Source of the DNA: Chimonanthus salicifolius
Taxonomy: Eukaryota > Streptophyta > Magnoliopsida > Laurales > Calycanthaceae
Reading direction: 5' to 3'
Assembly: GCA_013350335.1 (NCBI GenBank)
Contig: CM023542.1
Location: forward strand, 9,430,999 to 9,494,998
DNA: 64,000 nt
The notes beneath the pieces are model-generated. The model saw only the letters and a program-made list of their open reading frames with translations, was not told where the DNA came from and searched no databases. The translations under genes and the position numbers were made by a program. Positions within the stretch are counted from its first letter, which is position 1; every line of letters starts with the position of its first letter. Below are positions 49,828-61,521 of the stretch, piece by piece.

Positions 49828-51840
49828 CGCTCTCTCGCTCTCTCATTTGCATGTGTGTACTAACATATATTTAGGATATTTATTGAAAAGTTGGTTAGCT
49901 TTTGATTCAAAGACAAGTGAGATTGGTACAGTAATGTCTTAAATAATATCGCCATTGTGGCTTATGAAGCTCACCATCTTTCCCTCTCTTTCACAGGGTT
50001 TTGTGAATTGAAGTCATTAAGGATAATGCACCTTGAAACTAATGCAATTGAAGGCAGAATACCTCCATGTATCAGTTACATGCATTCTCTCGAGGAGCTG
50101 TATCTTTCCAAGAATCAGTTAAGTGGAAGCATTCCACCTCTAGTAAACCTTACTTCATTGAGAAACATTTTCTTGGATAGCAACAACTTGGATGGTGCCT
50201 TCAAGTTTTTCACTATTGCAAACCTCTCTGCACTTCAGATGGTCGACCTTTCAAACAATCCCCTCCTACAAGTAGAAACAGAATCACCAACATGGGTTCC
50301 ATCATTTCAGCTCCAATATATCCGTCTAGCAAATTGCCAACTCAACAAGCTTAGTGCCAATGCCATGCCTACTTTCTTGCCCACTCAATCCAACTTGCAT
50401 CTACTGGATTTGTCGGAAAATGATATTGTTGGTAACATTCCTAGTTGGATGCTATATAACCTGACACAGCTCCAGTACTTGACTCTAGCTCATAATTCAT
50501 TAGCAGGATCATTCCCTCTTCCCTCTAAACAAACTATAAACAATAGCATCCTTTGGCTAGATGTATCTGACAACTATGTCCAAGGGCCCCTTCCCTCCAA
50601 CATAAACATACTTTTTCCTCAATTGTTGTATCTTAACATGTCTACAAATGTGTTACAAGGTGAAATATTTTTCGACAGTACAAAGGCATCATCTTTGCAA
50701 GTGTTGGACCTAGCGAGCAACTACATTTCAGGACAAATTCCAAATGGATTGCTGGCAAATAACTCTTCATTGACATACCTAGGCTTATCAAATAACAGGC
50801 TGCACGGAGGTATAATACCGCGGGATTCTAATATGACCCAGTTACAACATTTAATACTTGATGGAAATGGCTTCACGGGGAGAATACCAGATGGGCTATC
50901 AAGTAGCACCAATTTGCAATGCCTCGACCTTAGAAGGAATTTCATGAGTGGCAGTATCCCTAGTTGGTTGCCAAGGCTTAGGAATCTTTCCTTACTTCTC
51001 TTGGGTGCAAATGATTTCTCTGGTTTCATTCCAATAGAATTGTGTCAAATGCAAAATTTACATTTGTTGGATTTCTCGAAAAACCATCTATCGGGCAACA
51101 TACCACCTTGCCTCAAAAATGTCTCTGCTTGGACGAAGGAAACCTCTGTTCATGTTTATCTTCGCCCACTGGGCAATGCTTATAAGGTCTTGAGCTTAAG
51201 GACCAACTTTGCAACTAAGGGAAGTTCATGGTCTTATGAAGGCATCCCTCTCTCCTTGATGACTGGAATTGATTTCTCTTCAAATCAATTGACAGGTAAC
51301 ATTCCATCAGAGACAGGATATTTGAGAGAAATTCGGTCATTGAATCTATCTCACAACCTTCTAATGGGCGATCTTCCAGAATCCTTTCAGTACTTGTTGA
51401 ACTTGGAAAGTTTGGATCTATCCCACAACAAATTCACAGGCCGTATCCCCACACAATTGGATCAATTACATGCACTCTCTACTTTCAGTGTTGCCTTTAA
51501 TAATCTCTCTGGTGCGCTGCCAGATTTCGGAGGCCAATTTTCAACATTCACTGTGAGTAGCTACTTGGGCAATCCAAATCTTTGTGGACAACCTCTTGAA
51601 AGAAATTGCTCTTTGAATAGTCCACCACAATCCCATGTTGAGGATGGAGAAGACAAGGATGAATCTAGTATTGTTGACCAGCCCATGTTTTTCTACTCGT
51701 GTGTTGCAATCTCATATGTGTTAGGATTTTGGGGTTTCATTGGTTCTCTCTTTTTCAACGAGAGTTGGAGAAAGAAGTTTTTTGAGATTGCAGATTGGTG
51801 CCTTCTGAGGTTGAGGATCTGGTGTTTGTGTATCTACTAA
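43381..51840 (+). CDS. LRR receptor-like protein RLP-B (three exons)
   Basis: A tandem paralogue of RLP-A with the same architecture. Exons are 43381-43729, 47171-47323 and 49997-51840, with GT-AG phase-1 introns of 3.4 and 2.7 kb, giving 781 aa and no stop or frameshift. The signal peptide is six residues shorter than in RLP-A; LRRNT cysteines start at residue 25. The LRRs, island domain, last four LRRs, acidic juxtamembrane region and transmembrane helix (about 731-754) are conserved. The C-terminus differs: RLP-A stops after ADWCLLR, while here a small indel extends the tail by RLRIWCLCIY minus the shared residue. Conserved LRR asparagines are intact (SHNLLMG). The likely role is a cell-surface receptor acting with a co-receptor kinase; the ligand is unknown. 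Both copies look under constraint because the frames are clean over 2.3 kb, but expression is not shown. Confidence 0.93.
44430..44860. repeat. ATCGGCC-family repeat in intron 1 of RLP-B
   Basis: Scattered GATATCGG and CATATCGGCCGA words around an AT-run. Absent from intron 1 of RLP-A, so inserted after duplication or lost there. Confidence 0.4.
45080..45260. repeat. Second ATCGGCC-family repeat in intron 1 of RLP-B
   Basis: AATATCGGCCGATATTCG, GAATATCGGTTGAGATAT and CATATCGGCCGAGATATC words close together with a poly-T tract at the left. Confidence 0.4.
45721..46318. other. Insertion inside duplicated intron block of RLP-B
   Basis: A block of about 600 bp, G/A-rich on the plus strand, is present here and absent from RLP-A. 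On both sides lie duplicated pieces of the intron: GGTTAATCTC(T/C)AGAAGTCAG at about 45520 and 46322, and CATTCAAGGGATG at about 45700 and 46379. I see no inverted ends or retroelement motif. The minus-strand open frames are compositional (Pro/Ser/His-rich). Confidence 0.4.
46320..46652 (+). other. Intact exon-like reading frame in intron 1 of RLP-B
   Basis: A 110-codon open frame running up to a good splice donor (AGA|GTAAGT at about 46649). It includes VPQHQYEIELKILRIAPAYG and KGPWFCWFRR. It is in the same transcriptional orientation as RLP-B and lies between its exons 1 and 2. It does not resemble LRR sequence and I do not recognise it. A broken homologue is at 6975-7332. It could be a captured exon, a former exon of a neighbouring gene, or a cassette exon. 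Confidence 0.4.
47561..47895. repeat. Two-copy 220-bp repeat in intron 2 of RLP-B
   Basis: GTTAAAACACAT(G/A)AATA...CCCAAAGGTCCACTGGCGAT occurs at 47561-47665 and again at 47781-47890, separated by GC-richer sequence (CCATCCCTGGGGTACCCCCG). Absent from RLP-A. Probably part of a dispersed element; class unknown. Confidence 0.5.
48880..49450 (+). other. Possible solo LTR remnant in intron 2 of RLP-B
   Basis: Starts TGTTGGGTGGGTCC at about 48889, with AGAGAGA-rich leader-like sequence and the pattern TTGTAATTCTATTATTTAACG...GGGTTTTTCATCC typical of short copia LTRs. No target duplication or partner LTR was found, so this stays tentative. Confidence 0.3.
49564..49605 (+). pseudogene. LRR exon relic in intron 2 of RLP-B
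   Basis: In one frame the sequence reads HLSNLRRLSLSNNK, a good match to the plant LRR consensus (L..L..L.LSNN). It is preceded by degenerate coding-like sequence from about 49520. It is not joined to exon 2 or 3 by usable splice sites that I can see. This suggests a former LRR exon that was lost; intron 2 of RLP-A (298 bp) has no trace of it. Confidence 0.45.
49787..49845. repeat. (CT)n microsatellite in intron 2 of RLP-B
   Basis: About 25 CT dinucleotides with a few CG interruptions (TCTCGCTCGC), 150 bp upstream of exon 3. Confidence 0.95.
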
Positions 51841-52612
51841 GACTGCGAGGTTGATGTCTACCTCATGCTAGTTGCAAATTTGACATTGCTGTCTTCGTTA
51901 CCTTTTTTTAAAAAAAAAAGTACTGCCTTCGTTCTTATTTGAATCAAACGTAGCAAACTTCGATGAATTAGTGGATGTGAAAAAACAAAGTTGGAACTAA
52001 TTGATAGATTGAAAGAATAGACTAAAATTTGCATGTGTGGTAAGAATTCATATTGCATCAATCCTCCATTTTGAGGTTTTTATAGCGAATTGAGATCCAT
52101 ATATGGGTCAATTGAAAAAAAAAAAAAAAAAATCTATGAACAAAGTTTTGAGTATGATGCAAAATATGTCAAGAAAAAAATAACAAAACAAATGTAGCAT
52201 GTCCCAAAGCAAACTATCCCTTGAATTACTCAAAAAGGCAAAAACTCCAATAAATGACACAAAAAAAAAAACTTATAAAATTGCCTTGAAAAAAATTATA
52301 GCACCCATATAATGTGAATGAAATGAATACTAACCATTGGTAAAAAATAGGATGTAGATTTTTCTACTATATCTGAATTTATTAGATTGTACTCCTTAAA
52401 GAATACCACGATATTTTAGAGTATAGCACGATCAAAGTCTTTTGAATGCAAAGCCAGCAATGTTGCGTTGACATATGCACAAACAGGTTAATTTTCCTAA
52501 TAATAGAAGAAATATGGACAATAATGGTTCATTAAATTTCAAAACTATGAGTTTTAAGGGTTTAAAAGTCAGCCTTAAAATAGATTTATTTTAGATGAAT
52601 TTAAATCTAACA
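51841..52612 (+). other. 3' flank of RLP-B with the empty insertion site
   Basis: Non-coding and homologous to 9878-10170 joined to 39783-40370. The site GCGAATTGAGATCC at about 52084 is uninterrupted, whereas unit A has element O there. Confidence 0.75.
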
Positions 52613-53436
52613 TGAGGTCAAACTAATTTAGAATAAGTAGGTCCACTTCTTTTATTTAAGAGAGGGGGAGGGTATTTGTGGAGCCCGTTTGGGCCCCACA
52701 TTAGGCTTCAAACACCCCCAATGGACTAGGATCACTTGGGTATTGGTGTCAAAGTTTTAATTTGAACACTCTTTTAAGTGTGCCCACGTGAATGCGTGGG
52801 TTTAAAATTTCCTTACTTTACTTGTACATGATACCTTTTAGAATTAACCTCAAATCACTTAAAGTGAAACTTTGTTTTTCAAATGCTAAAACATTTAATT
52901 TTATCTAACAATGAAAATTCATTAGATTAGATCAACATGTTGTAGAACTCTCATTGGTGTCAAATTGTACAAGGAAGCAATCATGGAGCAGGGGTACAAA
53001 TCAGTCGATACGTATCATGTGCATTGTTTAAAAAATAAAATCAAAAGGTCTTCCACACACACGCAACTATGGAGTTCTTAACTGTCAGGCCAACCCGCTT
53101 TTGAGTTTAAAAACTGTATTATATTGTTATGATATAATAGACATCACAGTTCAAAATGGTATAAGTAGTTTGATTCAACACTTGAACCTTATAAATTGAA
53201 GCCATCATTAAAAAACATATCTGATTAGTGGTTTGTTTTCAAAATATTATTCATGAGAATTGGTCCGGAAAAATGTTATATATATAGTCATTATTTAAGT
53301 TTGACTTTGCCTTTCTATAAAGTCACTTGACAGCATCTAGTTAATCTAAAATCCAAATGCTATGCAATTTTTATTTTTATTTTTTAAATAAAATGGGAAA
53401 CTATTTATATGAATCTCAATTTTTTTAGAAAATTGA
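52613..53436. other. Intergenic, nothing recognised
   Basis: AT-rich sequence with no open frame of interest and no clear repeat. Confidence 0.5.
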
Positions 53437-54910
53437 AGCACTTACACGCACCCAGAAATCCTGCCTCTACATACCCGTTTTTTAAATTTCGTGGCAAATT
53501 ACCATTTTACCCCTGTATTTCCAATCATTCGAATGAATGCCCAGTTCATTTTGGCATTCATTCGAATGAATGGGCTGAACAGTAACACGGAATACTGTTC
53601 AGCCCCATTCATTCGAATGATTGGACTTCATTCATTCGAATAAATATTGTTTAGCAAAGAATGTATGTTCATTCATTTGAATGAATGGGCTTCATTCACT
53701 CAAATGAGCTCCATTCATTCGAATGATTCCTACAACGCTTCATTCATTCAAATCCTTCAGCGCTTCATTCATTCCTACAGCAGGAAGCAGTAACATTATG
53801 TAAATATTTATTTTTAAAATTTTAAACTTATTTTTTGAGCACTGTGTATTTTCAAAATTTCTCAAATTGAATATATAAACTAATTACAATAACCTGATAA
53901 AAATACCTTAAGACTTCAAGGTCTTTTGACACTCCTAAATATTTAAAACACAGTATTTTACAAATAAGGGTATCCCTAGGCTGTGTCGAAAACACATTTG
54001 GAGGTGTTAAAAGACCTTGAAGTCTTAAAGTATTTCTATCAGGTTATCGTAATTAGTCCGGATATTCAATTTGAGAAATTGTAGAAATACACAATGCTTA
54101 AAAAATAACGGTCTATGTTTTAAAATATAGACAGTTATTTTTGAGCACTGTGTATTTTCAAAATTTCTCAAATTGAATATCTAGACTAATTACAATAACC
54201 TGATAAAAATACATTAACACTTTAATGTCTTTTGACACTCCTAAATATATTTTCGAAACAGCCTAGGGATGCCCTTATTTGTAAAATAATGTATTTTAAA
54301 TATTTAGGAGTGTCAAAAGACTTTAAAGTCTTAAGCTATTTTTATTAGGTTATTTTAATTAGTCTAAATATTCAATTTGAGAAATTTTGGAAATACACAG
54401 TACTCAAAAAATAAGTTTAAAGTTTTAAAAATAAATATTTAAATAATTTTACTGCTTCCTGCTGTAGGAATGAATGAAGCGCTGAAGGATTCGAATGAAT
54501 GAAGCGCTATAGGAATCATTCGAATGTATGTTCATTCGAATGAATGAAGCCCGTTCATTCGAACGAATGAAGCCCATTCATTCGAACGAATGAACATACA
54601 TTCATTGCTAAACAGTTAGCCCATTCATTCGAATGTATGTTCATTCGAATGAATGAAGCTCATTTATTCAAACGAATGAACATACATTCATTGCTAAACA
54701 GTATTCATTCGAATGAATGAAGTCCATTTATTCGAATGAATGGGCTAAACAGTATTCCGTGTTACTGTTCAGCCCATTTTTTCAAATGAATACCAAAATG
54801 AACTGGGCATTCATTCAAATGATTGAAAATACGGAGGTAAAATGATAATTTACCACAAAATTTCAAAAATAGATGTGTAGAGACAAGATTTCTAGATGTG
54901 TGCAAGTGCT
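53437..54910. mobile_element. Second four-armed foldback element (ATTCATTCGAATGAAT type)
   Basis: The ends are inverted: AGCACTTACACGCACCCAGA at left, and AGCACTTGCACACATCTAGA on the other strand at right. The complementarity continues for more than 160 bp. Both arms carry many copies of the palindrome ATTCATTCGAATGAAT, and the core alternates blocks at about 53830-53945, 53985-54110, 54133-54245 and 54300-54420 in alternating orientation. TACCCGTTTTTTAAATTTCGTGG resembles the corresponding part of the 341-1418 element. It is non-coding. I found no target duplication. Confidence 0.7.
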
Positions 54911-55289
54911 CCCATTATAAAAAATGATATACTCATTCGTTACTTGTTGACATGGAACCATTTTCTTTACGGTCTACGTGTCAAAGTTGAGAGCATCCAA
55001 CTAATCATTTCAAATATATGTGAACCCTACTCATTCAGAATAAACCATTCATTTGTTGTTTGGTCATCAAACCTCCGTCCTACTCTAGGGATTTCATTTC
55101 AAAGTTTTCAACCATCCACAACTGGAAGCCATCTTCCATACATGGATGAAACCATGGACCACCTTTGAATTGGCCACCGAATGCTGCCCCTAAAAACATG
55201 AGAATTTCTCGTCTATCTAATTCGCTTTTTATCCTAACAAATGGGTCCACAAAAATACTAAAAAAATACGGTATGATATATTATTTTCA
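54911..55289. other. 5' flank of the PPR pseudogene
   Basis: AT-rich; no clear TATA box or gene. A 90-codon frame at 54896-55168 has no recognisable motif. Confidence 0.4.
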
Positions 55290-56990
55290 ATGAATATTCT
55301 CTCAAATATAATCCCATTGCTCAGACTTTCCACCGATAAAACCAAGCAACTGGCTCAAGTGTTTGCCCAGGCCATCACACTCGGTCTCACCCAGACCACC
55401 CGCACCTGGAACTGCATCATCAGAGCCTACGCCAAAAGCCCCACGCCCTTCCAAGCCATTGTCATTTACAACCATTTCATACAATCATGTTCTCTCCACC
55501 CAGACAATCACACTTACCCGGCTTTATTCAAGGCCTGTGGTCGCTTGCTTTTTCTATCAAAAGGCAAAGAAATTCATGCCCATGTCATAAAAACTGGCTT
55601 TGCTTCTGATCTCTACGTTCAAAATTCTTTGATTCACATGTATGGGGTCATGAACCCAAATCGAGGATTCACGTAGGTTGTTTGGTGAAATGCCTCAGAG
55701 AGACTCGGCAACATGGAATTCCATTCTATCAGCCTATGCAGTGTGTCCCGGTTCACAGCGTGAAGCCTTGGTTTTGTTTAAAGAGATGATGTTTACAGGA
55801 GTGGAAACAGATGAGATCACTCTAGTAATTCTGCTGTCTGTTTGCTCACAATGGGGATTGCTCTACTGGGGACGGATGGTCCATGTATATATGTTGAAGA
55901 AGGGATGTGGCTGTCATTTGAGTTTGGGTAATGCACTTCTGAGTATGTATGCTGAAGGCAGGGACATGGATAGTGCATTTCGTTTGTTTGCCGAGATGGA
56001 TTTGAGAGATATAGTATCACACACTACTATGATAAAAGGTTGTGTTGAGTCAGGCTCAGTAGATGTTGCTCGTGATATGTTTGATGGGGTTGTCACCAGG
56101 GATACTGTCTTGTGGAACTCCATGATTCATGGGTATGTGAAAGCTAAGCGTTGGACAGAGGCCTTGGAACTCTTCATGAAAATGAAGATGGAGATGGCAA
56201 AACCAGATGAGACCACTGTAGTCAGTGTGCTTATGGCTTGTGCCGGTTTGTCAAATTTACAGTTTGGCAGATCGGTTCATCAGTTCATCCTCGAAATGAA
56301 TATCAAAATAGACATTTTTGTAGGAACAGCTGTGGTAGATATGTATTCCAAGTGTGGGAGTTTAGAGGAGGCAGTTGGCACGTTTAACAAATTGGAGGGC
56401 AAAGATGTTTTCACTTGGACTGCATTAATTACAGGGTTTGCAAACTACGGACATGGGAAGGAGGCTCTGTGCTTATTCTCACAGATGCAAAAGCAAGGAA
56501 TAGAACCAAATGAGGCTACCTTTGTCTCCATTTTGACAGCGTGCAGCCATTCGGGGTTAGGTAAATGAAGGGTGCTTCTGGTTTCAAAGGATGGTGGACG
56601 TTTACAAAATACCTCCGCAAGTTGAACACTTAGGGTGTATAATTGACCTTGTGAGTAGATCTGGGTTGCTACACAAGGGAGAGGAGCTGATTAGAAGTAT
56701 ACGAGCTGAGGAGAGAACCATAGCTTCACAAGATTCTGCTTAGTGCATGCATAACCTACGCTGATATTGACCTTGGAGAAAAGGTGGCACAAGAGCTGAT
56801 CAAGTTGGGCTGTCTAAACCATGGAGTTTGTGTTCTGTTGTCAAACTTCTACGCTTTGGCTGGTCGTTGGGATGATGTTTCAGAGATGAGAAGAATCATG
56901 AAGGAATTGGATATGAGAAAGGAAGCTGGGATTACTTTGATTGATTCATGTAACTTAAATTTTGAGCTGACTAAAGTTGGAATGTCATAA
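55290..56990 (+). pseudogene. PPR protein gene (PLS/E type) with three frameshifts
   Basis: Pentatricopeptide-repeat proteins bind organellar RNA and guide its processing or editing. From ATG 55290 the frame shows RTWNCIIRAYAKSPTPFQAI, then IHAHVIKTGFASDLYVQNSL, then GEMPQRDSATWNSILSAYA, WNSMIHGYVKAKRWTEALEL, MYSKCGSLEEAV and TWTALITGFANYGHGKEALC, i.e. successive P, L and S repeats. Three single-base shifts break it: near 55655 (an extra C in AACCCAAATC), near 56563 (an extra G before GTAAATGAAGG) and near 56735. The last part, to 56990, reads LLSNFYALAGRWDDVSEMRR and KEAGITLIDS, an E-type C-terminus that ends early and lacks a DYW domain. Three independent shifts favour a true pseudogene over sequencing error. 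Confidence 0.88.
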
Positions 56991-58700
56991 CTACAAAATC
57001 TCTTAAATAATCAAATCAGTATTTGTAAAATCTTTCACAGAAATGAATCCCTTGAAGGTAAAACTGTAATGATTTGCAATACCTGTTACTTCTCTTAAGA
57101 AGATTAGAAAAAAAATCCATAAAACAATGAGGGATGCTTTGCAAGATGGGTAGAAATGCACATTAGAAACTGCACTGTTTTTGGGTTAATGTTTTACTTG
57201 ATGCTTCTCTGCAGAATTTAGGAGTGTAAACAGAGCAATCATGCTCAAAAGGGAGCTTGATTCGGCTTGTTAAGATGCTCACTTAAGCTGCAGGCTGCTC
57301 ATACTCTCTTGTAAAAACATGTACATAAACATCTTTTTTCGTTAGAAATCATAGATACTTTATTGAAGGGGATGATATTCACAAACAAATTGAGATACTG
57401 CAAAAGATGTGCCTAAACAGAGTGAAACACTATACAGTGCCAATCATTCTCAGCATCATATTCACTGACTGAACAAAGTGAATGATTATAAATTATCAGT
57501 CACTCAGTACAATGGAACTCCAATTGCTTTAGATCTTGGACATACATTGCATATTGCTTGAGTCAATCTTTAGTCAATTACATGCTTATCGAACTTACGC
57601 AGAAAATCCATCAAGTCAATCTAGAGCCTAATTTATTAAGTTTGAGTCGAGCTTGAGCTGGTTTGAGATGAATTTAAGCTTAGCTCAAGTAGGGTCAAGC
57701 TCATGTTATCTTGGTTCATTTACACCCCTACCATAGTGGAGAGAACCACAAAACAACGAAGTAAAATCTCTGTTATTGCCATTCCGCTTGGGAAATTGCT
57801 TGGGTTTTTGAAGAGAGGAATAAGAGGGTGTCACAAGATATAGCATGATTACGGGCATCTTTGAATTGCTTCAAAATCCTCTTGGTTGATGGTCATTGCA
57901 TACAAAGGAGATGAGAGATGTTTCAGCTTCATCAATTACTTGGAATTGGAGATGTTGAGATTCATCAATAACTTGGAATGAAAGTTCTGATTTTCCACGT
58001 TGCATAAGCTCTTGAGCTTTTGATGTATCTGTCAGATTCTTAACAAGAGAGGACTTGCATTTGGTCACACAGCATGGATGAGAAGTTTATAGCTTCCCAT
58101 TGTCTCTGCATGCAGGGGTGAAATCCATTGATAAGGTCTCCCATCCTTTTTAGTGCGCTCCTGGTCTTTGTAAATCTCTTTTTCTTAATGATAAAAATCT
58201 TCTTTTAATAGTTTAATCATAAAATCTTCTCTCATAAAAAATGAAATCTTTTACTGGATAAATAAAAATATGGTTCATAAAACTATTCCACACAAGACAG
58301 GGAAGAAAAATCAAATCATTGTCAAAATCCTAGTTAAACATATCCTGTTGCAATCCCTAGTTAAACGATTTTGAAGGTTAAGATTTTAATCCAGGGAGGA
58401 CTGCTGGATTTGTTCTTCTTTCTTGAGTGATAACTAGAAGGTTCAATTCCCCCAGTGTAGTTTTAAAAAAAATGAAGCTTAATTTAGTTTAATCAGAAAA
58501 ACATATTAGTCTACTAGATTAAATAATTACATTCTCTTTAACTTCTTGCCCACAACAACGGCCACTTTTGTTTGGTGTGTAGTTTAGACGCTTAGAGCTT
58601 CGACTTCTTCAACATTGGAAAAAACAAACACCATTCTACATTAGATTGGAATGCAGAAGTCTTGATTGCAGTAGAATAATGAGAAAATGGTAGATCAATT
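56735..58700 (+). repeat. Segmental duplication, left copy (PPR 3' end and flank)
   Basis: PPR codons from about 56735 and the following non-coding DNA match 59641-60850 in the same order (shared TTGACCTTGGAGA, GAAATTGCTTGGGTTTTTGA / GAATTGCTTGGATTTTTTGA, CTCCTG(G/A)TCTTTGTAAATC). The copies differ by many substitutions and indels, so it is old. Confidence 0.7.
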
Positions 58701-58980
58701 ATTTTTTCATTGCCCTTCCGTGATCTCCATATGGAATCATTTCGTCTCTCTCTTCTCCACGCAATGGACCTGTCCTTGTCTTAAAACATTCATTATCAGG
58801 TGGTGTTCGGGACCCCGAAGACGAAAAAAGAAAAAAAAATGAAAAAAGGGTAGAATTTTGTGGAGAGTGGTACCTTCAACTATTGCTTGCTGTATTTGTT
58901 CAGTTAGAATGTAATAGAAGAATTTTCGAGGATAAAGCATTATCTGGAGATTTAGTGTTGTGTAGGATGAAGATATTTTT

Positions 58981-59146
58981 TTGAAACGAGGGGTATCCCT
59001 GAGGTATTTTATCCAACAAAACTAATTCCCCGGGCCGACACTGCTTAGCCCACATAGCCGGCCTGGGTAAGTCAAGTGACAGCTAGGATTCGAAGGCTAG
59101 ACATGGGGAGTAAACCCACGCCAGCCTGACCACTCGCTACACGCCT
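58981..59146 (-). mobile_element. tRNA-derived SINE-like sequence
   Basis: Read on the minus strand from 59146: TAGCGAGTGGTCAGG (A box-like), then about 40 bases on AGCCTTCGAATCCTAGC (B box-like), then a body ending GGGATACCCCTCG beside an A/T run. It resembles plant tRNA-derived SINEs. It lies between the two segmental copies and is not duplicated. Confidence 0.5.
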
Positions 59147-59640
59147 GGTGGGTTATGAAATCTATTAATGGTTTTTCAACTGGACATTTTCGCAGCTACA
59201 TAATTTGTGTTTTTAAACTTTTCTATTGCCACCGATGTAATCGTTGTACTGCTTCTTTCTAAACACCCATTGAGAATGGATTCAGACTACCGTAGCCATA
59301 TGCACTGCAATAGGGTTACAGTATTTTTTTTTTTTTAATATATAGACATGTGCTCTATCGTGGATCTCACAAACTATATCATTTAGGTCAAATCCATTAG
59401 ATCTATTTAGAATAAAAATGTATTTTAAACATATACTTTATTTATCTGATACAAGGTCCACAAAAAATAGATGTTTCCCAAATGCCAGAAACCCGTCGAC
59501 CAATGACCCACCACCATGACAAATTCTCAAATGATGGATAAATCCAACCCAATGGTGCAAGAAATGACAAAGATCGTGCAAAACAAATGAAAGAAAATAA
59601 ATGGAGAAAGATCCAATCAAACAACCCACAACATAGACAC

Positions 59641-59765
59641 AGTATTCTGCTTAATGCATGCATATCCTATACTTATATTGACCTTGGAGACAAGGTGGCA
59701 GAAGACTTAATCAAGTTGGATTATCAAAGCCATGGATTTTGTGTTTGTTATTCAAACTTCTAAAA
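59641..59765 (+). pseudogene. Duplicated 3' fragment of the PPR gene
   Basis: ATTCTGCTTAATGCATGCAT...GACCTTGGAGACAAGGTGGC aligns with 56737 onward. The frame is broken within about 120 bp. A relic made by the segmental duplication. Confidence 0.75.
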
Positions 59766-60850
59766 TCTTTTCACTAAAACAGATCCTTTCAATGTGAAAC
59801 TGTGACACTGGGCAATGCCTGTCACTCTACTTAAAAAACAGAAAAAGAAATAACAGATGAGAAATACCTGCCAAGAAGGTTAAGAAGCACAATGAGGATA
59901 AGAAAGTGCAATGAAGCCATACCATTTGCAGAATTGCTTGGATTTTTTGAAGAGTGGAATTAGAGGGGGTGTTCCATGATAAGATGATCAAGGGCATCTC
60001 TAATTGCTTAAAAGATAATTTGTCTTGATTAATGTAAGTTGCATGCAAAAAAGATGAAGAATGTTTCAGCTTCAGGTTTGCAAACGGATTAGAGAACAGT
60101 TGTGTTTGGTTACACAATGTTGACGAGTAGTTTATACTCTATAGATTCCCACTGTCCATGTATTAGGGATAAAATTCTACTGTACGTAGGTGCGATCAGT
60201 GTCTTCCATCCTTTTAACTGAGCTCCTGATCTTTGTAAATCCTTTATTTAAATAATAGATTCTTTTTATCTACCTCGAAGAAAAAACAGACTCAAATAAA
60301 CCGGACAAGAAGTGATATCCAAAAAATGCATGGTATGTAGAAGCAACTATAATGCATGATGAATTTATTCACCTGTTTGTAATGCCCAAAACCATTCTTT
60401 AAACCATGAAAGGAACAGTAATTTCCTGCTAAAGAGATGTAGTGTCACTATGAATCAGTGCATTAAGCTTGAGATCTTACAACAGGGAAGACTACAAAGT
60501 CCCTTTTTTTTCATTCTTTTGCTCTGCTTTTTAGGTGAAACCAGAAGGTTTATGTGCTTGGGCCATCTGAATTCCAACGATGCTTCTCTACATGAGAACA
60601 TCACTTTTAAGAAAATGCAGTTTAGATTAGTTTAACATGAATATGAATTAGTCAACTCAGATTAAAAAAATCAATCATCACATTCTCTTTAACTTTGTCC
60701 ATACAACAATTACCATTTTCTTCAGGTTGCATTCTAGAAGCTTATAACTTTGCCTGCTTCATTAATAGAAAGGGATACCGTTCTACATTGATTAGGATGC
60801 AGGTCTATCTTGATTCCAGTACAATGGATAGATAGGATGATATGTCAATA
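59766..60850 (+). repeat. Segmental duplication, right copy, non-coding part
   Basis: Continues the match to 57000-58700 with several deletions relative to the left copy. No gene is seen. Confidence 0.6.
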
Positions 60851-61002
60851 GAAAAACTTACTTATTGACAAACAGTGGTGATGAGTCTCTTATTACTTAA
60901 GTGGGGGATCCTATTCATGATAAATTGTAGAGTGACAGACATGAGTTTTGAGTTTCTACAGGGTTGAATGGTAAAGTAGAACAACGAAAGCTGGCATAAA
61001 TT

Positions 61003-61260
61003 ACTTTGATTATGGCGGCAGAGTTGGTGGTGGTGATGAGGGCATCTGAGGACTTAAGAACAGGATTTGAGCGACATGAAATTTTCATTGATGGAGATTG
61101 TGCAAACCTCATTGACATGCTGCAAAGGACAATCCATCCAACATGGGATCATTTGGACCTGTTCCAAGACATTCTCATGATGATGGGAAAGTTGCTCAAT
61201 GTTCAGATCCAACATCTCCTCCAAATCCAATGAGCAAGCGCATGATCTTTCCAAATAGAA
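61003..61260 (+). pseudogene. RNase H-like relic (LINE type), first
   Basis: The frame reads AAELVVVMRASEDL, then IDGDCANLIDML and IHPTWDHLDLFQDIL, and in a shifted frame NEQAHDLSK. These match the plant RNase H domain (RVT_3) found at the C-terminus of LINE-1-like elements, in the order helix, strand with acidic residue, helix. The frame shifts near 61230 and the N-terminus is missing. Confidence 0.6.
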
Positions 61261-61521
61261 AGATCCTACCTTGAGAATCTGGAATAGATTATCCCAAAGG
61301 AAATTAAACTGCTGGCAGCTGCTGATTTTCATCCAAATTCCGGCATGCTCCACTTCTGTGAGGATGGTTACCCTATACCTACTTCCAGACTAATCAGGCT
61401 GGAGATCAGGATTTGGCAAGGAATCTTTCACATATATTCATAAATACATGCTATTATCAGTCCCCTACTCTTGATGAAACATTAGGCTATTACTATCTTG
61501 GAGTTGGAAACATTAGGGGTA

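Noticed and set aside
53437..54910. CRISPR-like array because of regular ATTCATTCGAATGAAT words
   Set aside because: Spacing is irregular, the arrangement is an inverted repeat and the genome is a plant's.
57871..58068. 65-codon minus-strand frame in the PPR 3' flank
   Set aside because: The repeated phrase FQVID comes from a local duplication; the homologous region near 60000 does not keep the frame.
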